From positions 1,240,001 to 1,304,000 of the forward strand of contig JAJFFV010000005.1 in NCBI GenBank assembly GCA_021776475.1: a stretch of 64,000 nucleotides of DNA, given 5' to 3'. The translations under genes and the position numbers were made by a program. The first letter of the stretch is position 1, and each line of letters opens with the position of its first letter. The DNA comes from Parvularculaceae bacterium. Its GTDB lineage: Bacteria; Pseudomonadota; Alphaproteobacteria; Caulobacterales; Parvularculaceae. Of the stretch, positions 25,896 through 34,712 are shown piece by piece. The notes beneath the pieces are model-generated. The model was given only the letters and a program-made list of their open reading frames with translations. It was not told where the DNA came from and searched no databases.

Positions 25896-26821
25896 CCGAT
25901 CAAGCCAGCCTTAGCTTAGCCCATGATGACCACCTGAACGCCGCTAGTTCCAGTGATTATTTCGCTTTGTTGAAGCCGCGGGTTATGTCTCTGGTCATCT
26001 TTACCGCCTTGGTGGGGATGGTCGCCGCGCCCGGCCCCATCGAGCATCTCGGGCTGGCGATCTTCTCGCTGTTGGCGATCGCTGTTGGGGCTGGTGCTTC
26101 CGGTGCCCTCAACATGTGGTGGGATGCTGACATTGACGCCGTCATGTCGCGGACAAAAAACCGGCCGATCCCGGCAGGCCTGGTCCGACGCCCGGAAGCG
26201 TTTGCCTTCGGCTTGCTCCTTTCTGCACTGTCGGTGACAATTCTGGCACTCTCTGCAAATTATCTGGCAGCCGGCCTGCTCGGCTTCACGATCTTCTTTT
26301 ATGCCGTCATCTATTCCATGTATCTGAAGCGCTCGACGCCGCAGAACATTGTCATCGGTGGTGCCGCCGGCGCTCTGCCGCCGGTTGTTGCCTGGGCCGC
26401 TGTAACCGGCACCGCGCCATTCGAAGCGTGGCTTCTGTTTGCGATCATCTTCTTCTGGACACCGCCACACTTTTGGGCACTCGCCCTGTTTAAGCGCGGC
26501 GATTATGAGGCCGCAGGCATTCCGATGATGCCGAACGTAAAGGGCGAGGCACGCACCAAAACCGAAATCCTTATCTACTCACTGATCGTCTCGCCGCTTG
26601 CCGTCGTTCCGGTATTCTTTCCCGTCGCCGGCTGGCTCTATGGCTTGGTCGCACTGGTTTTGGGTGCGATCTTGGTGGCCCTGGCCGTGAAGCTGTTCCG
26701 GGCTGAAAAAGGCGAGGCCGCTGACAAAGCAGCAAAATCGCTGTTTGGCTTTTCGATCTTCTATCTGTTCATTTTATTCGCGGCATTGCTGGCAGAACAC
26801 TGGTTGGGTTTTCATGGCTGA
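25892..26821 (+). CDS. ctaB: Protohaem IX farnesyltransferase (haem O synthase)
   Basis: 309 residues with about nine membrane helices. [19 protein letters not shown] (around residues 72-90) is the Asp-rich prenyl-diphosphate motif, and [13 protein letters not shown] the second conserved segment of the UbiA superfamily member CtaB/CyoE. It attaches a farnesyl group to haem B to give haem O, precursor of haem A. The start overlaps the micro-ORF stop, and the 3' end overlaps the next gene by 8 nt. Confidence 0.97.
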   Translation: MTDQASLSLAHDDHLNAASSSDYFALLKPRVMSLVIFTALVGMVAAPGPIEHLGLAIFSLLAIAVGAGASGALNMWWDADIDAVMSRTKNRPIPAGLVRRPEAFAFGLLLSALSVTILALSANYLAAGLLGFTIFFYAVIYSMYLKRSTPQNIVIGGAAGALPPVVAWAAVTGTAPFEAWLLFAIIFFWTPPHFWALALFKRGDYEAAGIPMMPNVKGEARTKTEILIYSLIVSPLAVVPVFFPVAGWLYGLVALVLGAILVALAVKLFRAEKGEAADKAAKSLFGFSIFYLFILFAALLAEHWLGFHG

Positions 26822-27107
26822 TACAGAAAAAAAAGACCTTGCGACTTCTGAAGACGGTTCAGCTGAACCGGCAGCGGAAGAAAAATCTGACGCCGATAAA
26901 AATGCCGAAGACCTAAGCGCGCCGCCGTCCTCTGACTTCTTCGCAGCCCGCGAAGCACAGGCAACCGGTGAGACCTACCGGCTTGCGCCAGAGGAAATCA
27001 AACAGCGCAACAAACGCAGTCTGGCAATCGCCCTTGGGATCGTGCTGTTCATGGTGCTTGTTTTTGCCATCACCGTCCTGCGCATCGGCGCGGCGTCGGG
27101 TGGGTAG
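26814..27107 (+). CDS. CoxF-like small single-span oxidase-locus protein
   Basis: 97 residues from the ATG at 26814, inside the last codons of ctaB. The N-terminal ~65 residues are acidic and low in complexity; a conserved-looking stretch [21 protein letters not shown] leads into one membrane helix ending TVLRIGA. Its place between ctaB and ctaG and the RNKR-helix-IG architecture are those of the poorly characterised protein often labelled CoxF in alphaproteobacterial oxidase operons. A role in oxidase assembly or stability is inferred from position. Confidence 0.75.
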   Translation: MADTEKKDLATSEDGSAEPAAEEKSDADKNAEDLSAPPSSDFFAAREAQATGETYRLAPEEIKQRNKRSLAIALGIVLFMVLVFAITVLRIGAASGG

Positions 27108-27110
27108 CCG

Positions 27111-27668
27111 ATGAAAAAAAATTCCTACACCGCGCTGACGATCAGTGCCGTCGTTATCGGGATGGTCGGTCTCTCGTTCGCGGCAGTCCCCGCCTACCGT
27201 GCTTTTTGCCAGATTACCGGCTGGGGCGGCACGACCCAGCGCGCGACAGAGGCGTCCGGCACCATCCTCGATCGGGAAGTGACGATCCGCTTTGATGCGA
27301 CCGTATCGGGCGGACTGCCGTGGTACTTCAAACCAGAACAAGTATCGCAAACCCTGAAAATCGGCGAAACCGGGCTTGCCTATTATGAAGCTGAAAACCT
27401 CTCCGACGAGCCGGTTATCGGTAGCGCCAGCTTCAACGTCCAGCCGGCAAAAGCAGGGCTCTATTTCCGCAAAATCGAGTGTTTCTGCTTTACCGAGCAA
27501 TTGCTGGAACCAGGTGAGCGCGTCTCAATGCCGATGACTTACTATATTGATCCAGCCATCGCGGGCGCCAAGAATCTCGACGACATCAAGACGATCACCT
27601 TATCCTACACGTTTTACCGCAATGAAGACGCTGAACGGGAGAAACTGGCCGCCTTGGGCGATCACTAG
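27111..27668 (+). CDS. ctaG: Cytochrome c oxidase assembly protein CtaG/Cox11
   Basis: 185 residues. One N-terminal membrane helix, the conserved VPAYRAFCQITGWGGT segment, and the copper-binding KIECFCFTEQ (CFCF) followed by PMTYYIDPAI. Cox11 delivers copper to the CuB site of subunit I from the periplasmic side. It starts 3 nt after the CoxF-like gene, so the two are cotranscribed. Confidence 0.97.
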   Translation: MKKNSYTALTISAVVIGMVGLSFAAVPAYRAFCQITGWGGTTQRATEASGTILDREVTIRFDATVSGGLPWYFKPEQVSQTLKIGETGLAYYEAENLSDEPVIGSASFNVQPAKAGLYFRKIECFCFTEQLLEPGERVSMPMTYYIDPAIAGAKNLDDIKTITLSYTFYRNEDAEREKLAALGDH

Positions 27669-27790
27669 ACGACCAATGCTCGAAAATGTTCATATTTGCT
27701 TATCCATTCCTGCATTTGACTGTTTGAAATTATTGACCAAGCGCGCTAAATCTCGCCGCAATGAAAAAAATCTGAAGGATACCCCGTGCC

Positions 27791-28756
27791 ATGGCTGGAG
27801 CTGTCAAACACGATTACCATCTCGTCAATCCAAGCCCGTGGCCGGTGATCGGTGCAGTCGCAGCATTGATGCTGATGTTGGGCGCAATTGCCTGGGGGCA
27901 TTCCAGCGCTGATGGCATTCTGATCGGTGGCAAAGACCCGATCACAAACGAGCCCTCGTTCTTGCAGCTGAAAGGAAACTGGCTGTTCTTCCTCGGTCTC
28001 GTGCTCGTGGCGTTCACCATGGCCGGCTGGTGGAAAGACGTGATCAAGGAAAGCATGACCGGCGAAAATACTGCGCCGGTTGTTCGCATTGGTCTGCGTT
28101 ACGGTATGGTCCTGTTCATCGCCTCCGAGGTAATGTTTTTTGTCGCCTGGTTCTGGGCATTTTTTGGTCTCGCGCTGTTCCCGGGCGCCGGCGATCCGGT
28201 TTTTCTGGCTGACGGTACACAAATGTTGAATGCGGAGGGTCTGCCCGCCTTTCTGCAGAATGACGGCCGTCTGATGGCAACGGGCGGTCTCTACCCAGGC
28301 CTCGGAGTCGAACCGCTGAGCCCGTGGCAACTGCCACTGATCAACACACTTGTCCTGCTCTTGTCAGGCACGACCGTTACCTGGGCTCACCACGCGTTAA
28401 CCGTCGGCGACAGATCGGGCTTCCTGCAAGGCCTCCTCATCACCATTATCCTTGGCGCGTTCTTCACGTTTCTACAGGCCGTTGAATATTATGAAGCGAT
28501 TACGCTCGGCATGTTCTCGTTTTCCGGCAGCACGTATGGTTCATCCTTCTTCATGGCGACGGGTTTTCATGGCTTCCATGTGATTATCGGCACGATCTTC
28601 CTGCTGGTTTGCTACTTCCGTGGGCTCGCCAACCAGTTCACACCGGAGCGGCATTTCGGGTTTGAGGCGGCGGCCTGGTACTGGCACTTTGTTGACGTTG
28701 TCTGGCTCTTCCTGTTCGCCTGCATTTACGTCATGGGAAACCAGGGTCTCTGGTAG
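27791..28756 (+). CDS. coxC: Cytochrome c oxidase subunit III
   Basis: 321 residues, somewhat longer than the common 265-290, with about seven membrane helices. FHGFHVIIGTIFLLVCYF, AAAWYWHFVDVVWLFLF and the EVMFFVAWFWAFF segment containing the conserved helix III Glu are typical of subunit III. The extra length is a loop at about 137-175 (PGAGDPVFLADG and onward). 122 bp separates it from ctaG, so a separate promoter is possible. Confidence 0.97.
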   Translation: MAGAVKHDYHLVNPSPWPVIGAVAALMLMLGAIAWGHSSADGILIGGKDPITNEPSFLQLKGNWLFFLGLVLVAFTMAGWWKDVIKESMTGENTAPVVRIGLRYGMVLFIASEVMFFVAWFWAFFGLALFPGAGDPVFLADGTQMLNAEGLPAFLQNDGRLMATGGLYPGLGVEPLSPWQLPLINTLVLLLSGTTVTWAHHALTVGDRSGFLQGLLITIILGAFFTFLQAVEYYEAITLGMFSFSGSTYGSSFFMATGFHGFHVIIGTIFLLVCYFRGLANQFTPERHFGFEAAAWYWHFVDVVWLFLFACIYVMGNQGLW

Positions 28757-28765
28757 AAACCTGCT

Positions 28766-29161
28766 ATGTCCTATTATCCGCCGGTCTCTCCGTATGCTGC
28801 GGGGTTAGGCTGCAAATGCCCGCGCTGCGGGCAGGGCGATCTGTTTCAGGGCTATCTGGCAGTGGCCAAACAATGCAAGGCCTGTCAACTTGATTATAGC
28901 AAAGCTGACAGCGGTGACGGTCCCGCCGTATTCCTGATTTTTATTGTCGGATTTATCGCGGTAGCGGCGGTCTTCGTTCTGCGCTTCGGATTGGAAGCAC
29001 CGGCTTGGCTGGCCTTGGCAGCCGGCATACTGCTCGCATTGGGCCTTATCTTGACGATGCTTCGCCCGCTGAAGGCGACGTTGATCGCGCTGCAATATGT
29101 CAACAAGGCGGCAGAAGGTAAACTTGATACCAACCCTGACGCCAGTGATAGTGAGGATTGA
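28766..29161 (+). CDS. DUF983 membrane protein
   Basis: 131 residues. An N-terminal zinc-ribbon-like part CKCPRCGQGDLFQGYLAV...CKACQLDY with two Cys pairs, then two membrane helices, is the DUF983 family. It regularly lies next to coxC and surf1 in alphaproteobacteria, implying a role in oxidase biogenesis that is not experimentally defined to my knowledge. Its TGA overlaps the surf1 ATG. Confidence 0.92.
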   Translation: MSYYPPVSPYAAGLGCKCPRCGQGDLFQGYLAVAKQCKACQLDYSKADSGDGPAVFLIFIVGFIAVAAVFVLRFGLEAPAWLALAAGILLALGLILTMLRPLKATLIALQYVNKAAEGKLDTNPDASDSED

Positions 29162-29913
29162 TGCGTTTTCAGTTTCGTCCAGTTTTAACGATCTGCATGC
29201 TTATCGGTCTGGCGGTGCTTGTCAGCCTGGGAAACTGGCAGGTCCAGCGCCTCAGCTGGAAACGCGATCTGATCGCTAAAGTCGAAGCGCGGACAAGCGC
29301 TGAACCCATCCCCTTCGCCGATGCATATAAGCGTTGGCTCGACGGCGAAGACATGGAGTACACGCCGGTCCAGGCGAAGCTGATTTATGATCATGCAAGA
29401 GAAGCACATGTCTTCGGCACGTCCGATGGCACGATCGGCTGGTACATTTTTGCACCCACTTATTTTTGTGACACGCAACCAGATCACGTCGATGCCGCAG
29501 CTGTGCTTTATGTGAACCGGGGTTTTGCGCCGGAAGCCTTCAAACGGTCGGCGACCCGCGCCGACAGCCTCACTGGCCCCGATGTTGAAGGAGAATACCC
29601 AGTGATTATCGGTCTTCTGCGCACACCGCAAAAAACACCCGGCTACACAAAATCCCTTATACCGGAAAATAACCCGGCAGAGAATGAATGGCATACGCGC
29701 GACCCGCTGGCATTCGCTGAAGCAGCCGAGCTACAAGCCTTGCCCGTATGGATTGACAGCGCCGGTCTCGAGAACCCCGCTGACTGGCCGCGCGGCGGGA
29801 CGACGCGCCTTCAGTTCAACAACCGGCATTTGGAGTACGCCCTGACCTGGTTTGGTCTCGCCCTAACATTACTTGGTGTCTACGTTGCATTTTCGTTGAA
29901 ACGAGAAAAGTGA
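29161..29913 (+). CDS. surf1: SURF1-family oxidase assembly protein
   Basis: 250 residues from the ATG at 29161, sharing one base with the preceding TGA and preceded by GAGG. Two membrane helices, at the N-terminus (LVSLGNWQVQRLSWK, the family signature) and at the C-terminus (LEYALTWFGLALTLLGVYV), flank a periplasmic domain containing LYVNRGFAPEAFK. Bacterial Surf1 binds haem A and assists its insertion into subunit I. Last gene of the oxidase locus; convergent with the following gene. Confidence 0.95.
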   Translation: MRFQFRPVLTICMLIGLAVLVSLGNWQVQRLSWKRDLIAKVEARTSAEPIPFADAYKRWLDGEDMEYTPVQAKLIYDHAREAHVFGTSDGTIGWYIFAPTYFCDTQPDHVDAAAVLYVNRGFAPEAFKRSATRADSLTGPDVEGEYPVIIGLLRTPQKTPGYTKSLIPENNPAENEWHTRDPLAFAEAAELQALPVWIDSAGLENPADWPRGGTTRLQFNNRHLEYALTWFGLALTLLGVYVAFSLKREK

Positions 29914-29936
29914 CGAGAGTCTCAATCAGCCAACGA

Positions 29937-31175
29937 TCAGGTCAAAAACCGTTCCGACCTATAAGGGTACGGATCAATGATTGGTTCATCTCCCGTTATC
30001 ATCTCCGCCAGCAGCCGCCCGGTTACTGGTCCCATGGTAAAGCCTTGATGGCCGTGGCCAAAGGCAAACCACAAATTATCTCTGTCTGGCGCCTTGCCGA
30101 TCACCGGTAACATGTCCGGCATACATGGACGCTCACCCATCCACGGTTCTGTTTCAATCGCGTTGCCCAACGGAAAAATCTTCCGAACCGATTGCTCGGC
30201 CCGAGCCATCTGAATTGGTGTTTTAGGCGCATCTATCCGCGCGAACTCGATGCCGGTGGTAAGACGTACCCCGCGTTTCATCGGCGCGAGGGAAAAGCCG
30301 TTTACGCGATCAATCAGCGTATGATTGAGCGGGATGTTTCCCTGGGTTTTGTAGTGGAGATGGTATCCCCGTTTGGCTTTCAGCGGGAATTTGTACCCAA
30401 GAGAACGCGTAAACTGATCCGACCAAGCGCCAAGCGCGACGATAACCGTCTGTGCCGAGATGTTTTTACTTCCGGCCGAAAAAGACCAGCCATCCTGTTC
30501 GGCAATTATGTTTTCGGCGCGCCCGTGAACGAAGCTGCCGCCAAGCTTTTTAAAATATCGAAAATAGCCAGCGGCAACGTCATGCGGGTCAGCGGCGGTC
30601 AGAGAGTCCGCCCAATGTACGGCCCCTGCAATGCCCGACAAGTGCGGCTCTTTCTCGCTGAATTCATCTGTCGAGAACAGGGCGTAATTCACATCGAAAT
30701 GCTGGCGCGCCCTTTCTGCCTCGGCCCGGCCCTGCTCCAAGGCCTGCCGGGAGCGATAAATGCTGAAACATCCGTCTGAGCGTAGGAGGGATGACACCGC
30801 TGCAGCGTTAGCGAGCGCCACATGTTCAGCGCGCGATTGTTTCGTCAAAGCGGCATAACTCTCGGCGATTTTCAAAAGTCGTGTTGGCTCTGAGTACCAC
30901 CAGTATTTCGCCAGAAATGATGCAAGCTCCGGCAAAGCACGCAGATGATAATGCAAAGCTGCCGTGTTGTTGAAACCGAAACGAATAATAGACCCAAGAT
31001 CTCTTGGAAACGAAGTCGGGATAGCTGCTTCGCCATGAATCATCCCGGCATTGCCATAGCTCGCCGCCATCGCCGGTTCATCCTTGTCCACAAGGATGAC
31101 ATTGATGCCACGTTGTTGAAGGTGCACAGCTGTCGATATGCCAACAATACCGGCACCCAGAACCAGGATATCCAT
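29937..31175 (-). CDS. dadA: FAD-dependent D-amino acid dehydrogenase (DadA-like)
   Basis: 412 residues from the ATG at 31175, supported by GAGG 5 nt upstream; the longer open frame upstream has no coding character. N-terminal dinucleotide-binding motif VLGAGIVGISTAVHLQQRG then DKDEPAMAAS.GNAG; C-terminal GERPCMPDMLPVIG and FGHGHQGFTMGPVTG are conserved in the DAO/DadA family. It should oxidise D-amino acids to 2-oxoacids, passing electrons to the quinone pool. No alanine racemase partner is adjacent, so substrate preference is open. Confidence 0.88.
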   Translation of the reverse strand: MDILVLGAGIVGISTAVHLQQRGINVILVDKDEPAMAASYGNAGMIHGEAAIPTSFPRDLGSIIRFGFNNTAALHYHLRALPELASFLAKYWWYSEPTRLLKIAESYAALTKQSRAEHVALANAAAVSSLLRSDGCFSIYRSRQALEQGRAEAERARQHFDVNYALFSTDEFSEKEPHLSGIAGAVHWADSLTAADPHDVAAGYFRYFKKLGGSFVHGRAENIIAEQDGWSFSAGSKNISAQTVIVALGAWSDQFTRSLGYKFPLKAKRGYHLHYKTQGNIPLNHTLIDRVNGFSLAPMKRGVRLTTGIEFARIDAPKTPIQMARAEQSVRKIFPLGNAIETEPWMGERPCMPDMLPVIGKAPDRDNLWFAFGHGHQGFTMGPVTGRLLAEMITGDEPIIDPYPYRSERFLT

Positions 31176-31507
31176 AGTTTCCTCACCTGAGAGCGCTGAC
31201 TTACCGTCATGGATAGCCGAATGCAATGCGGGAAGTTCGGGCTGGTTTTTCTCGGCGGGATCGCGACAACATCGATTAGAGCGTGTAAAGATATCCTTTA
31301 CCCAGTGCTCAGTGCGACCCTTGCAGCGCTGAGCCCTCGAGTAGTCTGACATTGGCGATAGCAGCGCTCAGTGTGCTCATTTGTTTTCTCGTTTCGCTGA
31401 GCGCAGGCCAAAACGCGAGGCAAGCGCTGGCATGTCTATGGTCGCGCAAGCGCTGGTGGCAGGCGCACAAATTTGGTGCGATTGGAGCGAGAGTTAAGCC
31501 GCCCGCT
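31176..31507. other. 332-bp gene-free region with repeated AGCGCT
   Basis: No convincing gene. The hexamer AGCGCT occurs five times (31192, 31325, 31363, 31423, 31449), several as cAGCGCTgag/cag or cAAGCGCTgg, and CTCAGTGCG...CAGCGCTGAG can form a hairpin at about 31303-31333. It may hold the dadA promoter and the 3' region of the OmpA-like gene, or be decayed coding DNA. Confidence 0.4.
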
Positions 31508-32515
31508 CTACCTTTCTGTGAGTTTGAACTCGATCCGACGGTTTTGTGCGAGCGCGGCAGCGCTTAAGCCATTTACCATGGGCTGATCATCGCCAAAGCC
31601 TGCCGCAACAAGACGGCGCTCCGGCACGCCGGCGCTCGCCAGATAACGAACGACTGACATTGCCCGCTCTGCAGAAAGTTGAAGATTGTCTCGGAACCGC
31701 TGTCGGCAGCCGGGGCCTAATGGTTCGGCATCGGCGTGACCGTCGATCCGCAGGATCCAGTTTATCTCGCTAGGGATGTCGTCGCTAATATCGAGCACAA
31801 CACCCGCGAGCTTGATCAATTCCAGTTGGCCAGCGTCGCTGAGGGTAGCCGAGCACGATCCAAACAGAATATCGCTCTCAAAGACGAACCGATCGCCGAC
31901 AACCTTGATGTCGTCCCGATCACCAAGCGCGTTGCGCAATGCTTCAAAAAAGCGTGAGCGTACCTCTGCCAGTTCCTGCACTTTGCGGGCCAGGGCGGCG
32001 TTCAGCCTTTGCGATAGATTTTCAATTTGTGTCTGCTGGTCGAGATCTTTCGCTTCTGCTGCCTCGAGCGCCTCTTGCAAGGAGGCTAGCTGCTTGCGCA
32101 ATGCGGCCAATTGTGCGTTCAGGGTCGCGATTTCTGATTTCTGATCGTCGGAAAGCGCTTTTTCCGCCTCAAGCTCTTCTGCCGATGCTGCTACTGCACT
32201 TTGTGCAGCGCCGAGCGCCGCGATAGCAGTTGCGAGTTCCGCTTCTCTGTCTGCAATCGTGGTCTCCAAGGACAACAGCTGTGCTTGCAGCTGATCCCGC
32301 TCCGATTGCGCAAGGCCCAGTTGCTCGGCCAGAGAGTTGATCCGGGCAGTCAGGCGCGCAAGCTCGGTATCTTTTGACGCAAGTTCCTCGCCCAGGTAAA
32401 ATTGTGCGACGACAAAAATCGACAGGACAAACATCACGACAAGCAACAGAGTAGACAGACCGTCCACAAAGCCCGGCCAGATATTTGCCTCACTGCGTGA
32501 TCGGCGCCGTGCCAT
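31508..32515 (-). CDS. OmpA-domain, MotB-like membrane protein with coiled coil
   Basis: 335 residues. One membrane helix (about 17-39) begins with PGFVDGLSTLLLVVMF, where Asp18 matches the ion-carrying Asp of MotB/ExbD-type stator proteins. Residues ~45-210 are a long coiled coil (LARLTARINSLAEQLGLAQ and similar heptads). The C-terminal ~110 residues are an OmpA/MotB peptidoglycan-binding domain (LRIDGHADAEPLG, NLQLSAERAMSVVRYLA, AGFGDDQP, NRRIEFKLTER). Three nt separate it from the MotA/ExbB-like gene, so they form a two-gene operon. Probable proton-driven stator-type complex anchored to peptidoglycan; output unknown. Confidence 0.85.
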   Translation of the reverse strand: MARRRSRSEANIWPGFVDGLSTLLLVVMFVLSIFVVAQFYLGEELASKDTELARLTARINSLAEQLGLAQSERDQLQAQLLSLETTIADREAELATAIAALGAAQSAVAASAEELEAEKALSDDQKSEIATLNAQLAALRKQLASLQEALEAAEAKDLDQQTQIENLSQRLNAALARKVQELAEVRSRFFEALRNALGDRDDIKVVGDRFVFESDILFGSCSATLSDAGQLELIKLAGVVLDISDDIPSEINWILRIDGHADAEPLGPGCRQRFRDNLQLSAERAMSVVRYLASAGVPERRLVAAGFGDDQPMVNGLSAAALAQNRRIEFKLTER

Positions 32516-32518
32516 GGA

Positions 32519-33481
32519 TTAGTCGTCCTTTTGTTCTTCTGCGGGGATACCTTCAATCAGTGTGCGGCCGAGATTGCGTATCTCCTTGCGGACATCCTCT
32601 GAGGCAGTTTCTTGCGCCGAGGTATGGTTCTCGCCAAGCCTTGCCAACGCCAGTTCGATATTTTGCAGCGCGCCGAGGACATCTTCCGACCCGGCCTCAA
32701 ATGATGCCTTGTCACCAGCTTTGGCGGTGACCGTTTCGGTGATGCCGGAGAGCCAGTCCTCAAGGTCCGAATAAAACCGGTTTTGAGCCTGACCCGCCTG
32801 AATATCGAGAAAGCCGACGACAAGGGAGCCAGCGAGACCAAACAAGGAGGAGGAAAATGCTGTCCCCATGCCGGAAAGTGGTGCTTCAAGGTTGTTGATC
32901 AGCTGCGACAGGGCATCCGTGGCTTGCCCCGATCCGTTGCTGGCAAGACCGCTGATCACTTCTGCAACCGCGTCCACCGTTTGCAGCAAACCCCAGAAAG
33001 TCCCGAGCAGACCAAGAAAAACCAAAAGGTTCGTGATGTAGCGGCCAAATTCTCTGCCTTCGTCGATGCGCTGACCCAGAGAGTCGAGGATCGCCCTGGA
33101 AGACCCTTGCGTCAGACGACCGCCACGGTCGTCAGCATCGAGCAGCATCCGCGCCATCGCACCAATCAATCCTGGCGGACGTGGCAGCTTTGTGCGTGAC
33201 GGATCAATACTGTCGCGGAAACTGTTGACCCAGTTGACCGCCGGACTGATCACACCAGCTTGCCGCAAATTGTAGACGATGCCAATTCCGAGGATAAACA
33301 AGATCAGCCCGTTGAGTGCCGGGTTTGCGTTGAACGCATCTACCAGAAGTGGATTAGGCTGCGGGCTTAACGGTGACAGATAGAAGGTGATCGCACCAAC
33401 GACCGCCAGAAACACCATCATATTTAGAATATAACCGCCTGGTCCGCTAAATCTGACGGACCTGTCCAATGAACGCGCCAT
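32519..33481 (-). CDS. MotA/TolQ/ExbB-like proton channel protein
   Basis: 320 residues. Four membrane segments (about 17-37, 55-73, 147-172, 205-225) around a cytoplasmic loop; GRYITNLLVFLGLLGTFWGL and GMGTAFSSSLFGLAGSLVVG are the conserved pore helices of the MotA/TolQ/ExbB family. C-terminal ~90 residues form a charged cytoplasmic tail. Paired with the OmpA/MotB-like gene. Flagellar, Tol and TonB genes are absent nearby, so it is not assigned to those systems. Confidence 0.85.
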   Translation of the reverse strand: MARSLDRSVRFSGPGGYILNMMVFLAVVGAITFYLSPLSPQPNPLLVDAFNANPALNGLILFILGIGIVYNLRQAGVISPAVNWVNSFRDSIDPSRTKLPRPPGLIGAMARMLLDADDRGGRLTQGSSRAILDSLGQRIDEGREFGRYITNLLVFLGLLGTFWGLLQTVDAVAEVISGLASNGSGQATDALSQLINNLEAPLSGMGTAFSSSLFGLAGSLVVGFLDIQAGQAQNRFYSDLEDWLSGITETVTAKAGDKASFEAGSEDVLGALQNIELALARLGENHTSAQETASEDVRKEIRNLGRTLIEGIPAEEQKDD

Positions 33482-33761
33482 GTCTCATGACCCCATAAAG
33501 TTTGCCCCGGTGTTCTAGCATAACGAATTATATGTTTTCGTGAAGCCATGAGATGGGGTTTCGCGGCAATTAAGTTTGTCAAAATTCAGCCTGCCGGTCG
33601 CTTGCCCCGCCCAGGCGATTCTCCCGGCGCTGACCCAAACCCTGGGCGCTTACATTCTTGGTTTGTTCGGCAATTATTTGCTATCGGCAAAGGTTCTGAA
33701 TAACACAATAGAAACATATAGATAGGAAAGCGGCAACCAAAACAAATGAGCAACTTGCGGG

Positions 33762-34556
33762 CTATTTCTGTAAAATAAGGGCCCGGGCAGCCTCGTGGAT
33801 GGGCCCATTACTGGCAAGTACTGATCCTGTCAGGTGCGGTCTGCCGCCGACCTTGTCGATTTCACTGACCAGGCCGCCAGCTTCTCTGACCAGCATCGCC
33901 CCTGCTGTAATATCCCAGGGACCAAGGATCCGCTCCCAAAACACATCAAACTTTCCAGACGCAACAAAAGCCAAATCGAGGGCGGCCGATCCGAACCGTC
34001 TGATCCCAGCGCTCTGGGCGAGTACGTTGTTTGTTTCTGCCAGCGCGATATCCGCGCCTGCTTTGCCCTTGAAAGGCAGACCATGAACAAACAAACATTC
34101 GCTCAGGTCAGTCCGCGCCGAAACGCGCAAACGGCGGTCATTATGATAGGCGCCTGCGCCCTTTTCTGCATAATACAGATCATCCGTAACAGGATTATAA
34201 ACCACGCCGGCATGCGGCTCACGGTCACGTTCGAGCCCTATCGAGATACAAAAATGCGGAATGCCATGTAAAAAATTTGTGGTGCCGTCGAGCGGGTCGA
34301 CAATCCAGCGGTTGGAATTATCTGTGCCAACGACTTCGCCCCGCTCCTCCATCAGGAAACCGTATTTAGGGCGTGCCTTGTTGAGCGCTTCAAAAATGAT
34401 ATCTTCTGCCCGCAGGTCTGCATCGGACACAAAGTCGGCTGTGCCTTTGCGGGTCACCTCCAAGGTCTCGACGTTATAAAAATCCCGGCGCAGAGATCTA
34501 GACGCTTCGCGCGCTGCAGAAATCATAACGTTAATGAGGGCAGATGTGTTTGCCAT
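33762..34556 (-). CDS. suhB: Inositol-1-monophosphatase family protein
   Basis: 264 residues from the ATG at 34556, which gives the usual MANTSALINVMISAAREA start; an ATG 21 nt upstream lacks a ribosome site. Metal-binding motifs: EERGE, WIVDPLDGTTNFLHGIPHF and GPWDITAGAMLVREAGG, all conserved in Mg2+-dependent inositol monophosphatases/SuhB. Cytosolic. It hydrolyses inositol phosphates and, in proteobacteria, SuhB also affects rRNA antitermination. Confidence 0.94.
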   Translation of the reverse strand: MANTSALINVMISAAREASRSLRRDFYNVETLEVTRKGTADFVSDADLRAEDIIFEALNKARPKYGFLMEERGEVVGTDNSNRWIVDPLDGTTNFLHGIPHFCISIGLERDREPHAGVVYNPVTDDLYYAEKGAGAYHNDRRLRVSARTDLSECLFVHGLPFKGKAGADIALAETNNVLAQSAGIRRFGSAALDLAFVASGKFDVFWERILGPWDITAGAMLVREAGGLVSEIDKVGGRPHLTGSVLASNGPIHEAARALILQK

Positions 34557-34712
34557 TTTACCGAGGATCCGTTGCATTTACTGGTGAAGAGCGCCGCACA
34601 ATAGCGATGCTTGCGCCCTGTGCAAGCCAATTGGCAGAGACAATCTGACAATTCCGTAAAAAACAGAGGTTTCTCTTGCCTCTGCGCACCGTTTCACTGT
34701 CATGATACGCCA

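Noticed and set aside
31352-31567. 71-codon open frame with a signal-like start, plus strand
   Set aside because: TTG start without a ribosome site, runs into the antisense of the OmpA-like gene, no conserved motif.
31508-33481. Zorya-type anti-phage system (ZorA/ZorB)
   Set aside because: The MotA-like and OmpA-like pair fits in outline, but no ZorC, ZorD or ZorE genes follow, the MotA-like protein lacks the long ZorA tail, and the neighbours are dadA and suhB.
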